Shown one piece after another: positions 16,581 through 25,038 of a stretch of 64,000 nt of DNA; position 1 is the stretch's first letter, and the number at the start of each line of letters is the position of its first letter. The notes under the pieces were generated by a model. The model did no database searches, was not told the DNA's origin, and worked only from the letters and a program-made list of their open reading frames with translations. Origin of the DNA: an uncultured beta proteobacterium (GTDB lineage Bacteria > Pseudomonadota > Gammaproteobacteria > Burkholderiales > SG8-41); the NCBI GenBank assembly GCA_903905655.1, contig CAIVHG010000056.1, positions 49,371 through 113,370 on the forward strand. Direction: 5' to 3'. The translations under genes and the position numbers were made by a program.

Positions 16581-17543
16581 CTACTGTCCGCGTATGCGGG
16601 CGTCCTTGATCATTTTCACCGTGGTATTGATGTCGGATTTCACAGTCGATTCCAGCTCGGCCGGCGAACTAGCGACCACTTCCACCCCGGTATTGAAAAA
16701 CTTCTCTTTTGCCTCCGTCGTATTCAGCAAGCGCACGATCTCGCTGTTCAGGCGGGTGACGAGGGTCGCAGGCATTTTAGGCGGCGCAAATACTGCATAG
16801 ATCGATCCTGCTTCATAGCCAGGAAGGGTGGACGCTACGGTCGGCAACCCCGGATACACCGCGGAAGGCTGCAGGCTGGTGATCCCCAGCGCCCGCAGGC
16901 GTCCTGATTTGACGTGCGGAGTCACCGAAGCCGCCGTGCCAAAGCTCATCTGCACTTCGCCGCCAATCAGGTTGTTCATGGCCGCGCCGCTGCCTTTATA
17001 GGGAATGCGCACGATGTTGACGCCGGCCATCGCCTTGAACAATTCCCCGGCCAGATGATTCGGCGAGCCGGTGGAATCAGAAGCGTAGTTGAGCGTACCC
17101 GGCTTGGCTTTTGCCAGCGTGATCAGTTCCTTCACTGTAGTGGCCGCGACCGAGGGATGCACGACCAGAATCGTCGGCGCCTTGCCCACCAGCGTGATCG
17201 GCGAGAAATCTTTCAGCGGATTGTAGGGTGCGTCATCCTGGAACAGCGGTCCAATCCAGAATGCCTTGCCGTAATACAGCAGCGTATACCCATCGGCCGG
17301 CGCTTTGGCCAGCAGCGTTCCCGGGATCATGCCGCTCGATCGATTGTCCACGATCACCTGTGTGCCCATGCTGCCGGTAAGCCCCTGCGCAATGAGCCGG
17401 GCGCCGAAGTCATTGCCGCCGCCGGCCTCTGCCGTGATCATGCGGATCGGCTTGGCCGGATATTTCTGGGCGCACAGCGCTTGCGCGCCGAGCAAGCTCA
17501 CACCAGCCGCGCAAACGCAGCTCACGATTCGTGGTATCAACAT
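16581..17543 (-). CDS. Bug-family TTT substrate-binding protein (W-x-x-P subgroup)
   Basis: A 320-residue Bug protein. ATG 17543 follows TAGGAGATGAATTC; the signal peptide is cleaved after QALCA, giving mature QKYPAKPIRM. The ligand loop is EAGGGNDFGAR, with Asn before the key Asp, unlike its subgroup relatives. It shares YYGKAFWIGPLFQD and the tail MIKDARIRGQ with the Bug proteins at 7900, 35757, 47912 and 58641. It heads the minus-strand run toward the three PrpD genes, and 321 bases of intergenic DNA separate it from the divergent CapA-like gene. Confidence 0.93.
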   Translation of the reverse strand: MLIPRIVSCVCAAGVSLLGAQALCAQKYPAKPIRMITAEAGGGNDFGARLIAQGLTGSMGTQVIVDNRSSGMIPGTLLAKAPADGYTLLYYGKAFWIGPLFQDDAPYNPLKDFSPITLVGKAPTILVVHPSVAATTVKELITLAKAKPGTLNYASDSTGSPNHLAGELFKAMAGVNIVRIPYKGSGAAMNNLIGGEVQMSFGTAASVTPHVKSGRLRALGITSLQPSAVYPGLPTVASTLPGYEAGSIYAVFAPPKMPATLVTRLNSEIVRLLNTTEAKEKFFNTGVEVVASSPAELESTVKSDINTTVKMIKDARIRGQ

Positions 17544-17864
17544 GAATTCATCTCCTAGATAAGCAGTTGCACCATCGATCCTCGAATACAAGGAAACACG
17601 TACTCGACGCAAAATGCGGGATCGCCACGATTTGTGTGGGCGCTGGCCAATGCGAGACTGGATGCATAGCTCGTAGCGTGCTGCAGGCCTAAATTATCCG
17701 CCTTTTACAGGAGATGCGCAAAGACTAGAGTAGCGGCATATCCACAACTCTCCCACCGCGCACTTCACCCGGTCGCTCTTGGGCCACTGCCCGAGATCGC
17801 ATGTGTCGTGCGAATTGGATTGGCGTAAAATACCGCCATCTCAACAAAACCAATTCATTTAGCC
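17544..17864. other. divergent intergenic region
   Basis: These 321 bases separate the minus-strand Bug gene from the plus-strand CapA-like gene and must hold both promoters. On the plus side TAAAAT at 17826-17831, 34 bases before the ATG, could be a -10 box, but its -35 is poor. The minus-strand Bug gene has its ribosome site just inside the edge. No coding signal seen. Confidence 0.5.
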
Positions 17865-18977
17865 ATGGCAAAAGACAGCATCGTACTCATGGGTTGCGGC
17901 GATATCGGCCCGGTACACGAGTCCACCGAACCGTGGGGCGCGCTCGCCCGCCCCACGCTCGCCACTGCAGACATCCGCATTGGCCAGGCTGAGCGGCTTT
18001 ACTCCGACCGCGGCGCGCTCCAGGTGACGGGCCTCAAACACAGCCGGCTCAAGCCGCACATGATCTCGGTGTTCACCGACTGCGGATTCAACGTGGTCTC
18101 GGTCGCCGGCAACCACGCGATGGATTTTGGCGGGGATGCGCTGCTCGACACAATAGCCCGGCTGCAGGATCTGGGCATCAAGACGGTCGGCGCCGGTCGC
18201 AATATCGAGGAAGCGCGCAAGCCGGTGATCGTCGAACATAATGGCGTGCGCGTCGCCATCCTGGCCCTCTGCTCAGTCGTCAACGAAGGTTACGCCGCGG
18301 ATGCGGACAAGCCCGGGATCGCGCCGCTGCGCGTGCACACCTACTACGAGCCAATGGAGCCCCAGCCGGGCATGCCGCCTAAGGTGGTGACCATACCCTA
18401 TGAAGAGGATCTGGCGGCTCTGAAGAAAGACATTGCCGCTGCCAAACAGGCGGCCGACGTGGTGATCCTGTGGCTGCATTGGGGCATACACTTCATCCCG
18501 CGCATGATCGCAGACTATCAGCCGATCATCGCGAACGCGGCTTTCGGTGCGGGAGCGGACCTGATACTCGGGCATCACGCCCACGTGCCCAAGGCAATCG
18601 GCGTGCACAGCGGAAAAGTTTGTTTCTACAGTCTGGGCAACTTTCTCATCTCGACCCATGCGCGGACCCCCGCTCAGGCGGCCGCCTTCCAGCGGCGCAC
18701 CCACGGTGTGGCCCTGGATCCGGACTATCCGATGCTGTGCTTCGGCATCGATTCCAAGCGCACGTTAATCGCCAAAGCCGTGCTGACGAAGCAAGGGGTA
18801 CAGAGGGTCTCCTTCCTGCCGGCGCTGATCGACAAACAGCTGCGCCCGGAAATCCTGCTGCACGGAGACCCGCGCTTCGACGACACCGTGCGTTATTTGG
18901 AATGGGCATCCGAAGGCTACGATCACAAATTCACTGTTGAAGGCGATGAGATCGTCGTCACCGGAACCCAGTCCTAG
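17865..18977 (+). CDS. CapA-family metallophosphatase-like protein
   Basis: A 370-residue protein of the PGA_cap/CapA family (poly-gamma-glutamate synthesis CapA and many non-capsule relatives). The calcineurin-like metal motifs are visible in order: MGCGDIGPVH (residues 8-17), SVAGNHAMDFGG (NHxxD), ILWLHWGIHF and ILGHHAHVPK, ending with FYSLGNFLIST. No signal peptide or anchor, unlike secreted CapA, so it is likely cytoplasmic, and no other capsule gene is nearby. It is followed 72 bases later by the cyclodeaminase-like gene in the same direction, suggesting a metabolic rather than capsule role. Start: ATG 17865; no strong ribosome site precedes it. Confidence 0.85.
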   Translation: MAKDSIVLMGCGDIGPVHESTEPWGALARPTLATADIRIGQAERLYSDRGALQVTGLKHSRLKPHMISVFTDCGFNVVSVAGNHAMDFGGDALLDTIARLQDLGIKTVGAGRNIEEARKPVIVEHNGVRVAILALCSVVNEGYAADADKPGIAPLRVHTYYEPMEPQPGMPPKVVTIPYEEDLAALKKDIAAAKQAADVVILWLHWGIHFIPRMIADYQPIIANAAFGAGADLILGHHAHVPKAIGVHSGKVCFYSLGNFLISTHARTPAQAAAFQRRTHGVALDPDYPMLCFGIDSKRTLIAKAVLTKQGVQRVSFLPALIDKQLRPEILLHGDPRFDDTVRYLEWASEGYDHKFTVEGDEIVVTGTQS

Positions 18978-19049
18978 TCATCGCCGATCGAGGGCTGCAC
19001 GGGTTTCCGGCAGCCCGCGCGGCATGGTCGGCAGCAACAGGAGAACGCA

Positions 19050-20012
19050 GTGGCGGTAATGCTAGGCTACAGTGCGATGTGCGGCGTGCTGACGATGCGC
19101 GATGCCATCGATTTATTGGAGCAATCGTTCCTGCATGAAGCGCAGGGCAGGACGCAGGTCGCGCCGCGCACGCATCTGGATTTCGAAAACGGTTCGATGC
19201 GCATTCTGGTCGCCGCCGACTATCAGGCTGGCTACTGCGCGACCAAGGCTTACAACAGCACCCCCGGCCTGGGCCCGCGCTATCTGGTTTCCCTCTACCG
19301 CCTGAAGGACGGCGAACTCCTTGCGCTGCTCGACGGCAAGCTGATCACAGATCTGCGCACCGGAGCCGCCAGCGGCGTCATTGCGCGCAAGGTCGCGATC
19401 GCGGGCCCGGTGTCGGTGGGCATCATCGGTTCAGGAAACCAGGCGCGCACACAGCTTGCAAGCCTCGCCGCAGCGTATCGCGTGCAGCGCGCCGCGGTCT
19501 ACAGCCCGTCGCTCGAGCATCGCGAGGAGTACGCGCGAGAAATGTCTGCTCAGCTCGGCTTTCCGGTCACCGCCGTGGATACGGCGGAAGCCGCGGCCCG
19601 CGGCTGCACCGTGGTCGTCACTGCGACGCGGTCGCGAACCAGCGAGCCGGTGCTGCGTGGAGCCTGGCTCGGTGAGTGCCGGCTGCTGTGCGCGGTAGGC
19701 AATACGCGCAAGCAGTTTTCCGAAGTCGATGTGCGCTGCTTTAGCGACGCCGGATTGGTGGTCGTGGATGCGCAGCATGCATACCAGGACACCGGCGAAC
19801 TGCGGGCAGCGGGTAGCGCCGTCGCGGAAGCGAAGCGCGCAACCCTCGCACAAATCGTCTCCGGATCAGTGAGCGTACCCAACACCGGGCTCGTCGCATT
19901 CAAGTCAGTGGGCACCGCGCTGCAGGACCTTGCGCTCGCAGTGCGCTACTATGAATTGCTGGGCTCACGCGCCGGGGTGCCGAGCGCACCGGATCTCGCA
20001 AGCCTGCGCTGA
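19050..20012 (+). CDS. ornithine cyclodeaminase/mu-crystallin family protein
   Basis: A 320-residue NAD(P)-binding protein. It carries the family lysine (GYCATKAYN, residue near 67), the arginine in ITDLRTGAASGV, a regular dinucleotide motif VGIIGSGNQARTQLASL and the VVVDAQ aspartate. The family includes ornithine cyclodeaminase, alanine dehydrogenase, ketimine reductases and lysine cyclodeaminase; these motifs do not separate them. It starts at GTG 19050 with AGGAGA 5-6 bases upstream. It is cotranscribed with CapA-like and probably enoyl-CoA hydratase genes. A second family member at 48916 has a damaged glycine motif; this one is intact. Confidence 0.86.
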   Translation: MAVMLGYSAMCGVLTMRDAIDLLEQSFLHEAQGRTQVAPRTHLDFENGSMRILVAADYQAGYCATKAYNSTPGLGPRYLVSLYRLKDGELLALLDGKLITDLRTGAASGVIARKVAIAGPVSVGIIGSGNQARTQLASLAAAYRVQRAAVYSPSLEHREEYAREMSAQLGFPVTAVDTAEAAARGCTVVVTATRSRTSEPVLRGAWLGECRLLCAVGNTRKQFSEVDVRCFSDAGLVVVDAQHAYQDTGELRAAGSAVAEAKRATLAQIVSGSVSVPNTGLVAFKSVGTALQDLALAVRYYELLGSRAGVPSAPDLASLR

Positions 20013-20190
20013 GCTGAAGCTCCACGGCGCTAATCCGGGCGACACCGCCCCCGCCGTGCGTGCATCAGCGCGACAGTGTCAATATAGCCCGTGTTTTTAT
20101 GCCAAGATTCGCCACGCTGACAGGGGCATGACAGCCGTGCCGCAAACGATCATGCCCGCGATGGACGTTCGAACCACAGGACAATATCCC

Positions 20191-20985
20191 ATGGAACATA
20201 ATTTCGAAACGCTGCGCACCGAGCGCACCGCAGACGGCCTGCTCACCGTCACGCTGAACCGCCCCGCGCTGCGCAATGCTATCAACACCCAGATGGGCCG
20301 CGAGCTTAAGCAGGTGTTTGCCCCGCTGGTGTCGGAGCCCCAGGACCTGCGCTGCGTGCTCGTCACCGGCACGGGCGACCAGGCATTCTGTTCCGGCGCC
20401 GATCTCAAGGAACGCAACGGCATGACGGACGATGCGTGGCGCGCCCAGCACGCGATCTTCGAGGAAGCGTTTTACGCGCTCATGGATTGTTCGGTGCCCA
20501 CCATCGCGGCGGTCAACGGCGCGGCCTATGCCGGCGGCTTAGAGCTCGCGCTGGCCTGCGATTTCATCTACTCGGTGAGGCAGGCGCGCTTCGCGTTCAC
20601 CGAGACTACGCTGGGCATCATTCCCGGCGTCGGCGGCACGCAGAACCTGCAGCGCGCCGCGGGCGAGCGTCGCGCGAAGGAAATCATACTTACCGGAAAG
20701 CCGTTCACGGCCGGCGAAGCGCACGCATGGGGCATCGTCAATCAGCTCTGCGAACCTAACGAACTGATGCCGGCAGCAATGGAAGCCGCGCGTGCCATCT
20801 GCGCCAACGCGCCGTTTGCCGTGCGCCAGGCGAAGAAAGCGATCCGCTACGGGACGAACACGGATCTCAGGAGCGGGCTCGCCTTCGAAATCGAATCGTA
20901 CAACCGTACCGTTGTGACCGAAGACCGGCTGGAAGGCGTGCGGGCGTTCGCGGAAAAGCGCAAGCCTAAATTCGCTGGCAAGTAG
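20191..20985 (+). CDS. enoyl-CoA hydratase/isomerase (crotonase) family
   Basis: A 264-residue crotonase. The oxyanion-hole segments are CSGADLKER and NGAAYAGGLELALACDF, with both acidic residues of true hydratases: Glu in GGLELAL and Glu in FTETTLGIIPGVGGTQ. The closest-looking group is methylglutaconyl-CoA hydratase/short-chain enoyl-CoA hydratases, but I cannot pick a substrate. ATG 20191 gives the standard length; the frame extends to 19930 only because of a lack of stops, and an in-frame ATG at 20161 is a less likely start. It ends 30 bases before the convergent AhpD-like gene. Confidence 0.9.
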   Translation: MEHNFETLRTERTADGLLTVTLNRPALRNAINTQMGRELKQVFAPLVSEPQDLRCVLVTGTGDQAFCSGADLKERNGMTDDAWRAQHAIFEEAFYALMDCSVPTIAAVNGAAYAGGLELALACDFIYSVRQARFAFTETTLGIIPGVGGTQNLQRAAGERRAKEIILTGKPFTAGEAHAWGIVNQLCEPNELMPAAMEAARAICANAPFAVRQAKKAIRYGTNTDLRSGLAFEIESYNRTVVTEDRLEGVRAFAEKRKPKFAGK

Positions 20986-21015
20986 CTTGCCGCGCGCAGC
21001 GGCGCATGAAGTGAA

Positions 21016-21645
21016 TCAGGCCTTTTTCGCCCAGTAACTCGGATCCGCTTTAGTCTGTGCAAGCGCGGCGGCGCTTTCGAACCCCGGAGCCATCGAGGCC
21101 GCGGTTCCCGCCATCACCTGATGATGCTCGATGTCGAGCAGCCTGAGCCAGCTCTGCTGCCCGAGCGTGAGTCCGATCATGCATCCCAGCTCGACGAGCT
21201 CGGGTTCGCTGAAATTCCGGTGCATGCGCTCCCAGAAGCCGTCGTCGGTGTCCAGCCGCCAGACGATAGCCTCAGCATAGGCGAGCGCTGCCTTCTGCCG
21301 CTCGTCGTATTTGGAGGAGCGCTCGAAGTTCACCAGATCGTCGGTTTGTTTCTCTTCGAGCGCGCTCCCGAACGCCTTGAGCGAACGCTGGTTGCCGCAG
21401 AATTCGCATTTCACGGCACGCGAGACATAGAGGCGGCACAACTCCTTGATGGCATGGTCGCACACGCCGTTGCGGTAGATGTCGCGCCACGGATTGGCGA
21501 ATGACCAGAAGGCGGCCGGCACGTGCGCGCGCACGGCGCTGCTCTCAGGTCGCGGCGTGCCCTCGCGTGCGCAACGTTCCATTTCCTCGCGCATCGCGGC
21601 GTCCATCTTTTCCAGCGGGATATAGCTGATTCTCGGCGTGCCCAT
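21016..21645 (-). CDS. carboxymuconolactone decarboxylase/AhpD-like protein with CxxC
   Basis: A 209-residue helical protein of the CMD superfamily. The AhpD-like redox block reads CDHAIKELCRLYVSRAVKCE then FCGNQRSLKAFG, so the CxxC is present, but the proton-relay His that normally follows (CxxCxxxH) is Gln or Ser here. A helical C-terminal part follows (ELVELGCMIGLTLGQQSWLR). Members are alkyl-hydroperoxidase-like or of unknown role. It is the last gene of the minus-strand unit that carries the oxo-acid dehydrogenase and the hydroxyisobutyrate dehydrogenase-like gene, 37 bases after the latter. Confidence 0.82.
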   Translation of the reverse strand: MGTPRISYIPLEKMDAAMREEMERCAREGTPRPESSAVRAHVPAAFWSFANPWRDIYRNGVCDHAIKELCRLYVSRAVKCEFCGNQRSLKAFGSALEEKQTDDLVNFERSSKYDERQKAALAYAEAIVWRLDTDDGFWERMHRNFSEPELVELGCMIGLTLGQQSWLRLLDIEHHQVMAGTAASMAPGFESAAALAQTKADPSYWAKKA

Positions 21646-21682
21646 CAGTTTGCTCCTTCGGTGGATGGCGGCAGGTCGAAAC

Positions 21683-22609
21683 TCAGGACAGGCCGTCGCT
21701 CACCTTGACATTCTCAGATGCCAGCTCGATGCCCGAGGCCTTCGCCTGCAACAGCAGCAGCGTGGAGAAATCCTCCTCGGTCAGGCCGTTGCCGATCTGC
21801 GCCTGCACCAGATCGCGCGTGATCGAGGTGAGCGGCATCGGCACTTCGTATTCCTTGCCCGCGTTGAGCCCCAGATCGAGGTCCTTGCGCAGCAGCTCGG
21901 GCGTGAACGTGACGTGAAAATCCAGGTTGACGAGCGCCGGCGTCTTGTAGCGCGTGAACACCGAGCCCATCACGCTGTTGTTGAGGAAATCGAGAAACGC
22001 ATGGCGCGTCATGCCCGCCTTCTGCGCCAGCACGGTGATCTCCGCGAGCGACTGCGTGACTACACCGAGCATCACGTTGTGGCAGATCTTGGCGATGCGC
22101 GCGAGCTCGCCTTCGCCTACATAGCTCACGCCCTGCCCGATCGCGTCCAGGTACGGCGCGAGCACCTCGTAGGCGTCTTTGGGCCCGGACACCACGTAGG
22201 TGAGCTTGCCCGCCTTGATCACCTTCGCGTTACCCGACACCGGTGCCGCCAGGAATTTGGTACCGGATTTCGCCAGCGTCGCGCGGATCTCGGCCGAAGC
22301 CTCGAGCGAAATCGAACTGCTGTCGACGACGATCTTCGGCACTTGGCCGCGCGCCATCATGGCGGCGAGCACCGATTTGACATCGTCCCCGGTCGACACC
22401 ATGGTGAACACGATGTCGCAGGCGGCGAGATCGGAGATGTCATCGACGATCTTGGCGCCGTATTGTGCCAGCGGCTCCGCCTTGGAGCGCGTGCGGTTCC
22501 ACACCGTGAGATCGCAGCCTACCGTCGCCAGGCGCTGCGCCATCGCGTAACCCATGCGCCCTATTCCGATCCAGCCAAGCTTGTGCTGCTTCATGTTCGC
22601 TGCTGCCAT
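21683..22609 (-). CDS. NAD(P)-dependent 3-hydroxyisobutyrate dehydrogenase-family protein
   Basis: A 308-residue beta-hydroxyacid dehydrogenase. The Rossmann motif is GWIGIGRMGYAMAQRL (residues 10-25) with VWNRT specifying NADP or NAD, the substrate signature appears as AAPVSGNAKVIKAGKLTYVV, and the catalytic lysine sits in ARIAKICHNVMLG. Relatives oxidise 3-hydroxyisobutyrate, tartronate semialdehyde, 2-(hydroxymethyl)glutarate or reduce succinic semialdehyde. Placed between E2 and the AhpD-like gene in a minus-strand unit, it may feed an oxo-acid to the dehydrogenase complex; that is inference. Confidence 0.87.
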   Translation of the reverse strand: MAAANMKQHKLGWIGIGRMGYAMAQRLATVGCDLTVWNRTRSKAEPLAQYGAKIVDDISDLAACDIVFTMVSTGDDVKSVLAAMMARGQVPKIVVDSSSISLEASAEIRATLAKSGTKFLAAPVSGNAKVIKAGKLTYVVSGPKDAYEVLAPYLDAIGQGVSYVGEGELARIAKICHNVMLGVVTQSLAEITVLAQKAGMTRHAFLDFLNNSVMGSVFTRYKTPALVNLDFHVTFTPELLRKDLDLGLNAGKEYEVPMPLTSITRDLVQAQIGNGLTEEDFSTLLLLQAKASGIELASENVKVSDGLS

Positions 22610-22632
22610 CTGAGTACTCCTAAATCTCTGGC

Positions 22633-23826
22633 TCAGGCTGTGAGCGCCTGCGTCCAGTCGTTGGTTTCCAATATTGTCTTCAGCTCGCGCAGGAAGGCGC
22701 CCGAATACGCGCCGTCGATCGCACGGTGATCGAAACTCTGCGCGAGCACTCCCACCGGGCGCACGGCGATGCTGTCGCCGTCCGGCCCTTCGATCACCAC
22801 CGGCTTCTTGCGCACGCTGTCGGTCGAGAGTATCGCCACCTGCGGCTCGTTGATCAGCGCCCCGGTGAACAGCGTGCCGTAGACGCCCGAGTTCGACAGC
22901 GTGTAAGTGCCCTGCTTCACCTCGTCGGGCTTCAGCTGCCTGGCGCGCGCGCGCTGCGCGAGATCGTTCATCTCGCGTGCCAGCTGCAGCAGCGGCTTGC
23001 CGGGCACGTCCTTCACCACCGGCACCAGCAGCCCTTCGAAATTGAGATCGACTGCGATGCCGATGTTGACGCGCCCGTGCACCACCAGGTCTTCGCCTTC
23101 GAAGCTGGCGTTGAGCAGCGGAAAACGCTGCAGCGCGATTGCGGTCGCATAGGCGATGAACGGCAGATAAGTGAGTTTATGTTCGCGGCGCGCCTGTTCA
23201 ATCCGGTGGTAATCGACTTCCACTGCCTGGATCACGTGCGGCACGTTCCTCCAGGTCTGCAGCATGTGGTCCGCGGTGCGCTTGCGCACGGCATTGAGTT
23301 TTTGCCGCACGTCGCCCACCGGTGCCGTCGTGGCACGCGGCACAGATACGCCGCGCGCAGCGACGAAAGCGATCACGTCGTCGCGGGTGATGCGGCCGTC
23401 GCGGCCGCTGCCGCGCACATCCACAGGCGTCAGCTGGTGCTCGGCAAAGAGCCGGCGCACCGCCGGCGAGAGCCGCACGCCTTCCACTGAGTCCACGCCC
23501 CGCGCAGCGCTGACGGCAGCGCGCTCTGCACTCACCGTGGAAGCGGCCGCTGCGGGTGCTGCAGCGGCAGGCTTGATGCTGCCCGCCTCGCCCTTGCCCT
23601 CGCTGATCACCGCCAGGCGCACGCCGACTTTCGCAGTGGCGCCTTCCGGCACCAGGATCTCGGTGAGCACGCCGCTGACTGGCGCTGGAATCTCGGTGCT
23701 GACCTTGTCGGTCTCGACGTCGAACAGCATTTCGTCGGCAGCAACTTTGTCGCCCACCTGCTTGTACCAGCGAGTGACCACGCCCTCGGCGACGGTCTCA
23801 CCCAATTGCGGCATGATCACATCCAC
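22633..23826 (-). CDS. 2-oxo-acid dehydrogenase E2, dihydrolipoamide acyltransferase
   Basis: A 397-residue E2 with the full layout. A single lipoyl domain spans residues 1-75 (DVETDKVSTEIPAPVSG, lipoylated Lys in ETDK), followed by an Ala-rich linker. The E1/E3-binding domain is at about residues 116-152 (LSPAVRRLFAEHQL..GSGRDGRITRDDV). The catalytic domain follows, with NSGVYGTLFTGALIN and the active-site SFDHRAIDGAYSG (DHRxxDG). It starts at GTG 23826 with GGGAG upstream. The complex could be acetoin, pyruvate or branched-chain type; E1 is the two-subunit kind. No E3 gene is in the window. Unlike E1alpha and E1beta, it is separated from its neighbour by 234 bases. Confidence 0.93.
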   Translation of the reverse strand: MDVIMPQLGETVAEGVVTRWYKQVGDKVAADEMLFDVETDKVSTEIPAPVSGVLTEILVPEGATAKVGVRLAVISEGKGEAGSIKPAAAAPAAAASTVSAERAAVSAARGVDSVEGVRLSPAVRRLFAEHQLTPVDVRGSGRDGRITRDDVIAFVAARGVSVPRATTAPVGDVRQKLNAVRKRTADHMLQTWRNVPHVIQAVEVDYHRIEQARREHKLTYLPFIAYATAIALQRFPLLNASFEGEDLVVHGRVNIGIAVDLNFEGLLVPVVKDVPGKPLLQLAREMNDLAQRARARQLKPDEVKQGTYTLSNSGVYGTLFTGALINEPQVAILSTDSVRKKPVVIEGPDGDSIAVRPVGVLAQSFDHRAIDGAYSGAFLRELKTILETNDWTQALTA

Positions 23827-23849
23827 TCGCTTCTCCCATCAAGAAACTT

Positions 23850-23873
23850 GAAACCGGATAACCATACGGTTTC
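23850..23873. repeat. 7-bp inverted repeat in the E1beta-E2 gap
   Basis: GAAACCG at 23850-23856 and CGGTTTC at 23867-23873 are perfect inverted copies around a 10-base loop. They lie in the 234-base spacer between E1beta and E2, which also contains a short CTGGC-GAA-GCCAG hairpin. The spacer looks like inserted mosaic repeat sequence rather than a gene; it could lower E2 expression relative to E1 or process the message. Confidence 0.4.
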
Positions 23874-24060
23874 ACACAACGCTCCGCTCGCCCACTGGGA
23901 GAGGGGCACTCGCGACACGGCGTTCGCGTAGCGATCCGGGGCGGGAGCGAGTGCAGAGGCGCGCTTCCCGCAAACCGCTGGCTTCGCCAGTAACGGGTCC
24001 GCACGCCGGGGGTGAGGACGGTGGCGCGGCACGATTAAATTACGCACAATAATGATCACG

Positions 24061-25038
24061 TTAGTCGAGCTTCGCGCGCAGCTCGCGCACGATGCGCTCG
24101 GCCGACGGCATGGTGTGGTCTTCGAGCAGATCGGCCGAAGGCAATGGCACGTGCGGCGTCGTGATGCGGATGATCGGCCCGTCGAGCTCCCAGAAGCACT
24201 CGTCGGCGACGATCGACGCGATCTCCGCGCCCCAGCCGCACAGCCGCGGGTTTTCCTCGACCGTCACCAGCCGCCCGGTCTTCGCGACTTCGGAAAGGAT
24301 AGTCTGAGTGTCGAGCGGCACCAGCGAGCGCACGTCGACCACGGTGCATGAGATGCCGTGCTCGCGCTCCAGCACCTCCGCCGCCTCCAGCGCACGATGC
24401 ACCATCGCGGCCAATGCGACGATCGTGCAGTCCTTGCCGTGACGCAGTACTTTGGCTTTGCCCAGCTCATCGACGTATTCGCCGTCCGGCACTTCGCCTT
24501 TGAGCGAATATAAAGACTTCTGCTCGAAGAAGATCACCGGATCCGGATCGCGCACCGCGGCCGCGAGCAGGCCCTTGACGTCGGCCGGAAACGCCGGCGC
24601 CACCACCTTGAGCCCCGGGATCATCATCGCCCAGTTCTCCACCGACTGCGAGTGCTGCGCGCCGAATCTGGAACCGCCGCCGTTGGCCGTGCGGATCACC
24701 AGCGGCATCGCCATCTGGCCGTTGGTCATGTAGCGCGCCTTGGCGATCTCGTTGGCGATCATGTCCCAGCACACTGCGAAGAAATCCGAAAACATGATTT
24801 CCGCGATTGGCCGCAAGCCGGTCATCGCCGCGCCCATCGCGGCGCCGATGATCGCCTGCTCCGAGATCGGGCAGTCGCGCACGCGCAGCGGCCCGAAGCG
24901 CTCGATCAATCCAACCGTGGCCTTGAACACGCCGCCGGCGTGCGCCACGTCCTCGCCGAGAAACACCACGTTCTGGTCGCGCTCCATCTCCTGCGCAATG
25001 CCCGCCGCGACCGCATCGCGATAAGTCAGTTCCGCCAT
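24061..25038 (-). CDS. 2-oxo-acid dehydrogenase E1 beta subunit
   Basis: A 325-residue transketolase-like beta subunit: MAELTYRDAVAAGIAQEMER, GEDVAHAGGVFKATVGL, DCPISEQAIIGAAMGAAMTG (TPP-contacting Glu) and the C-terminal YVDELGKAKVLRHGKDCTIV and VDVRSLVPLDTQTI. It starts at ATG 25038, overlapping the end of E1alpha by 13 bases; the longer frame to 25230 only reads E1alpha out of frame. With E1alpha it decarboxylates an oxo acid and loads the acyl group on E2. The sequence looks like pyruvate or acetoin dehydrogenase E1; no neighbour names the substrate. Confidence 0.93.
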   Translation of the reverse strand: MAELTYRDAVAAGIAQEMERDQNVVFLGEDVAHAGGVFKATVGLIERFGPLRVRDCPISEQAIIGAAMGAAMTGLRPIAEIMFSDFFAVCWDMIANEIAKARYMTNGQMAMPLVIRTANGGGSRFGAQHSQSVENWAMMIPGLKVVAPAFPADVKGLLAAAVRDPDPVIFFEQKSLYSLKGEVPDGEYVDELGKAKVLRHGKDCTIVALAAMVHRALEAAEVLEREHGISCTVVDVRSLVPLDTQTILSEVAKTGRLVTVEENPRLCGWGAEIASIVADECFWELDGPIIRITTPHVPLPSADLLEDHTMPSAERIVRELRAKLD

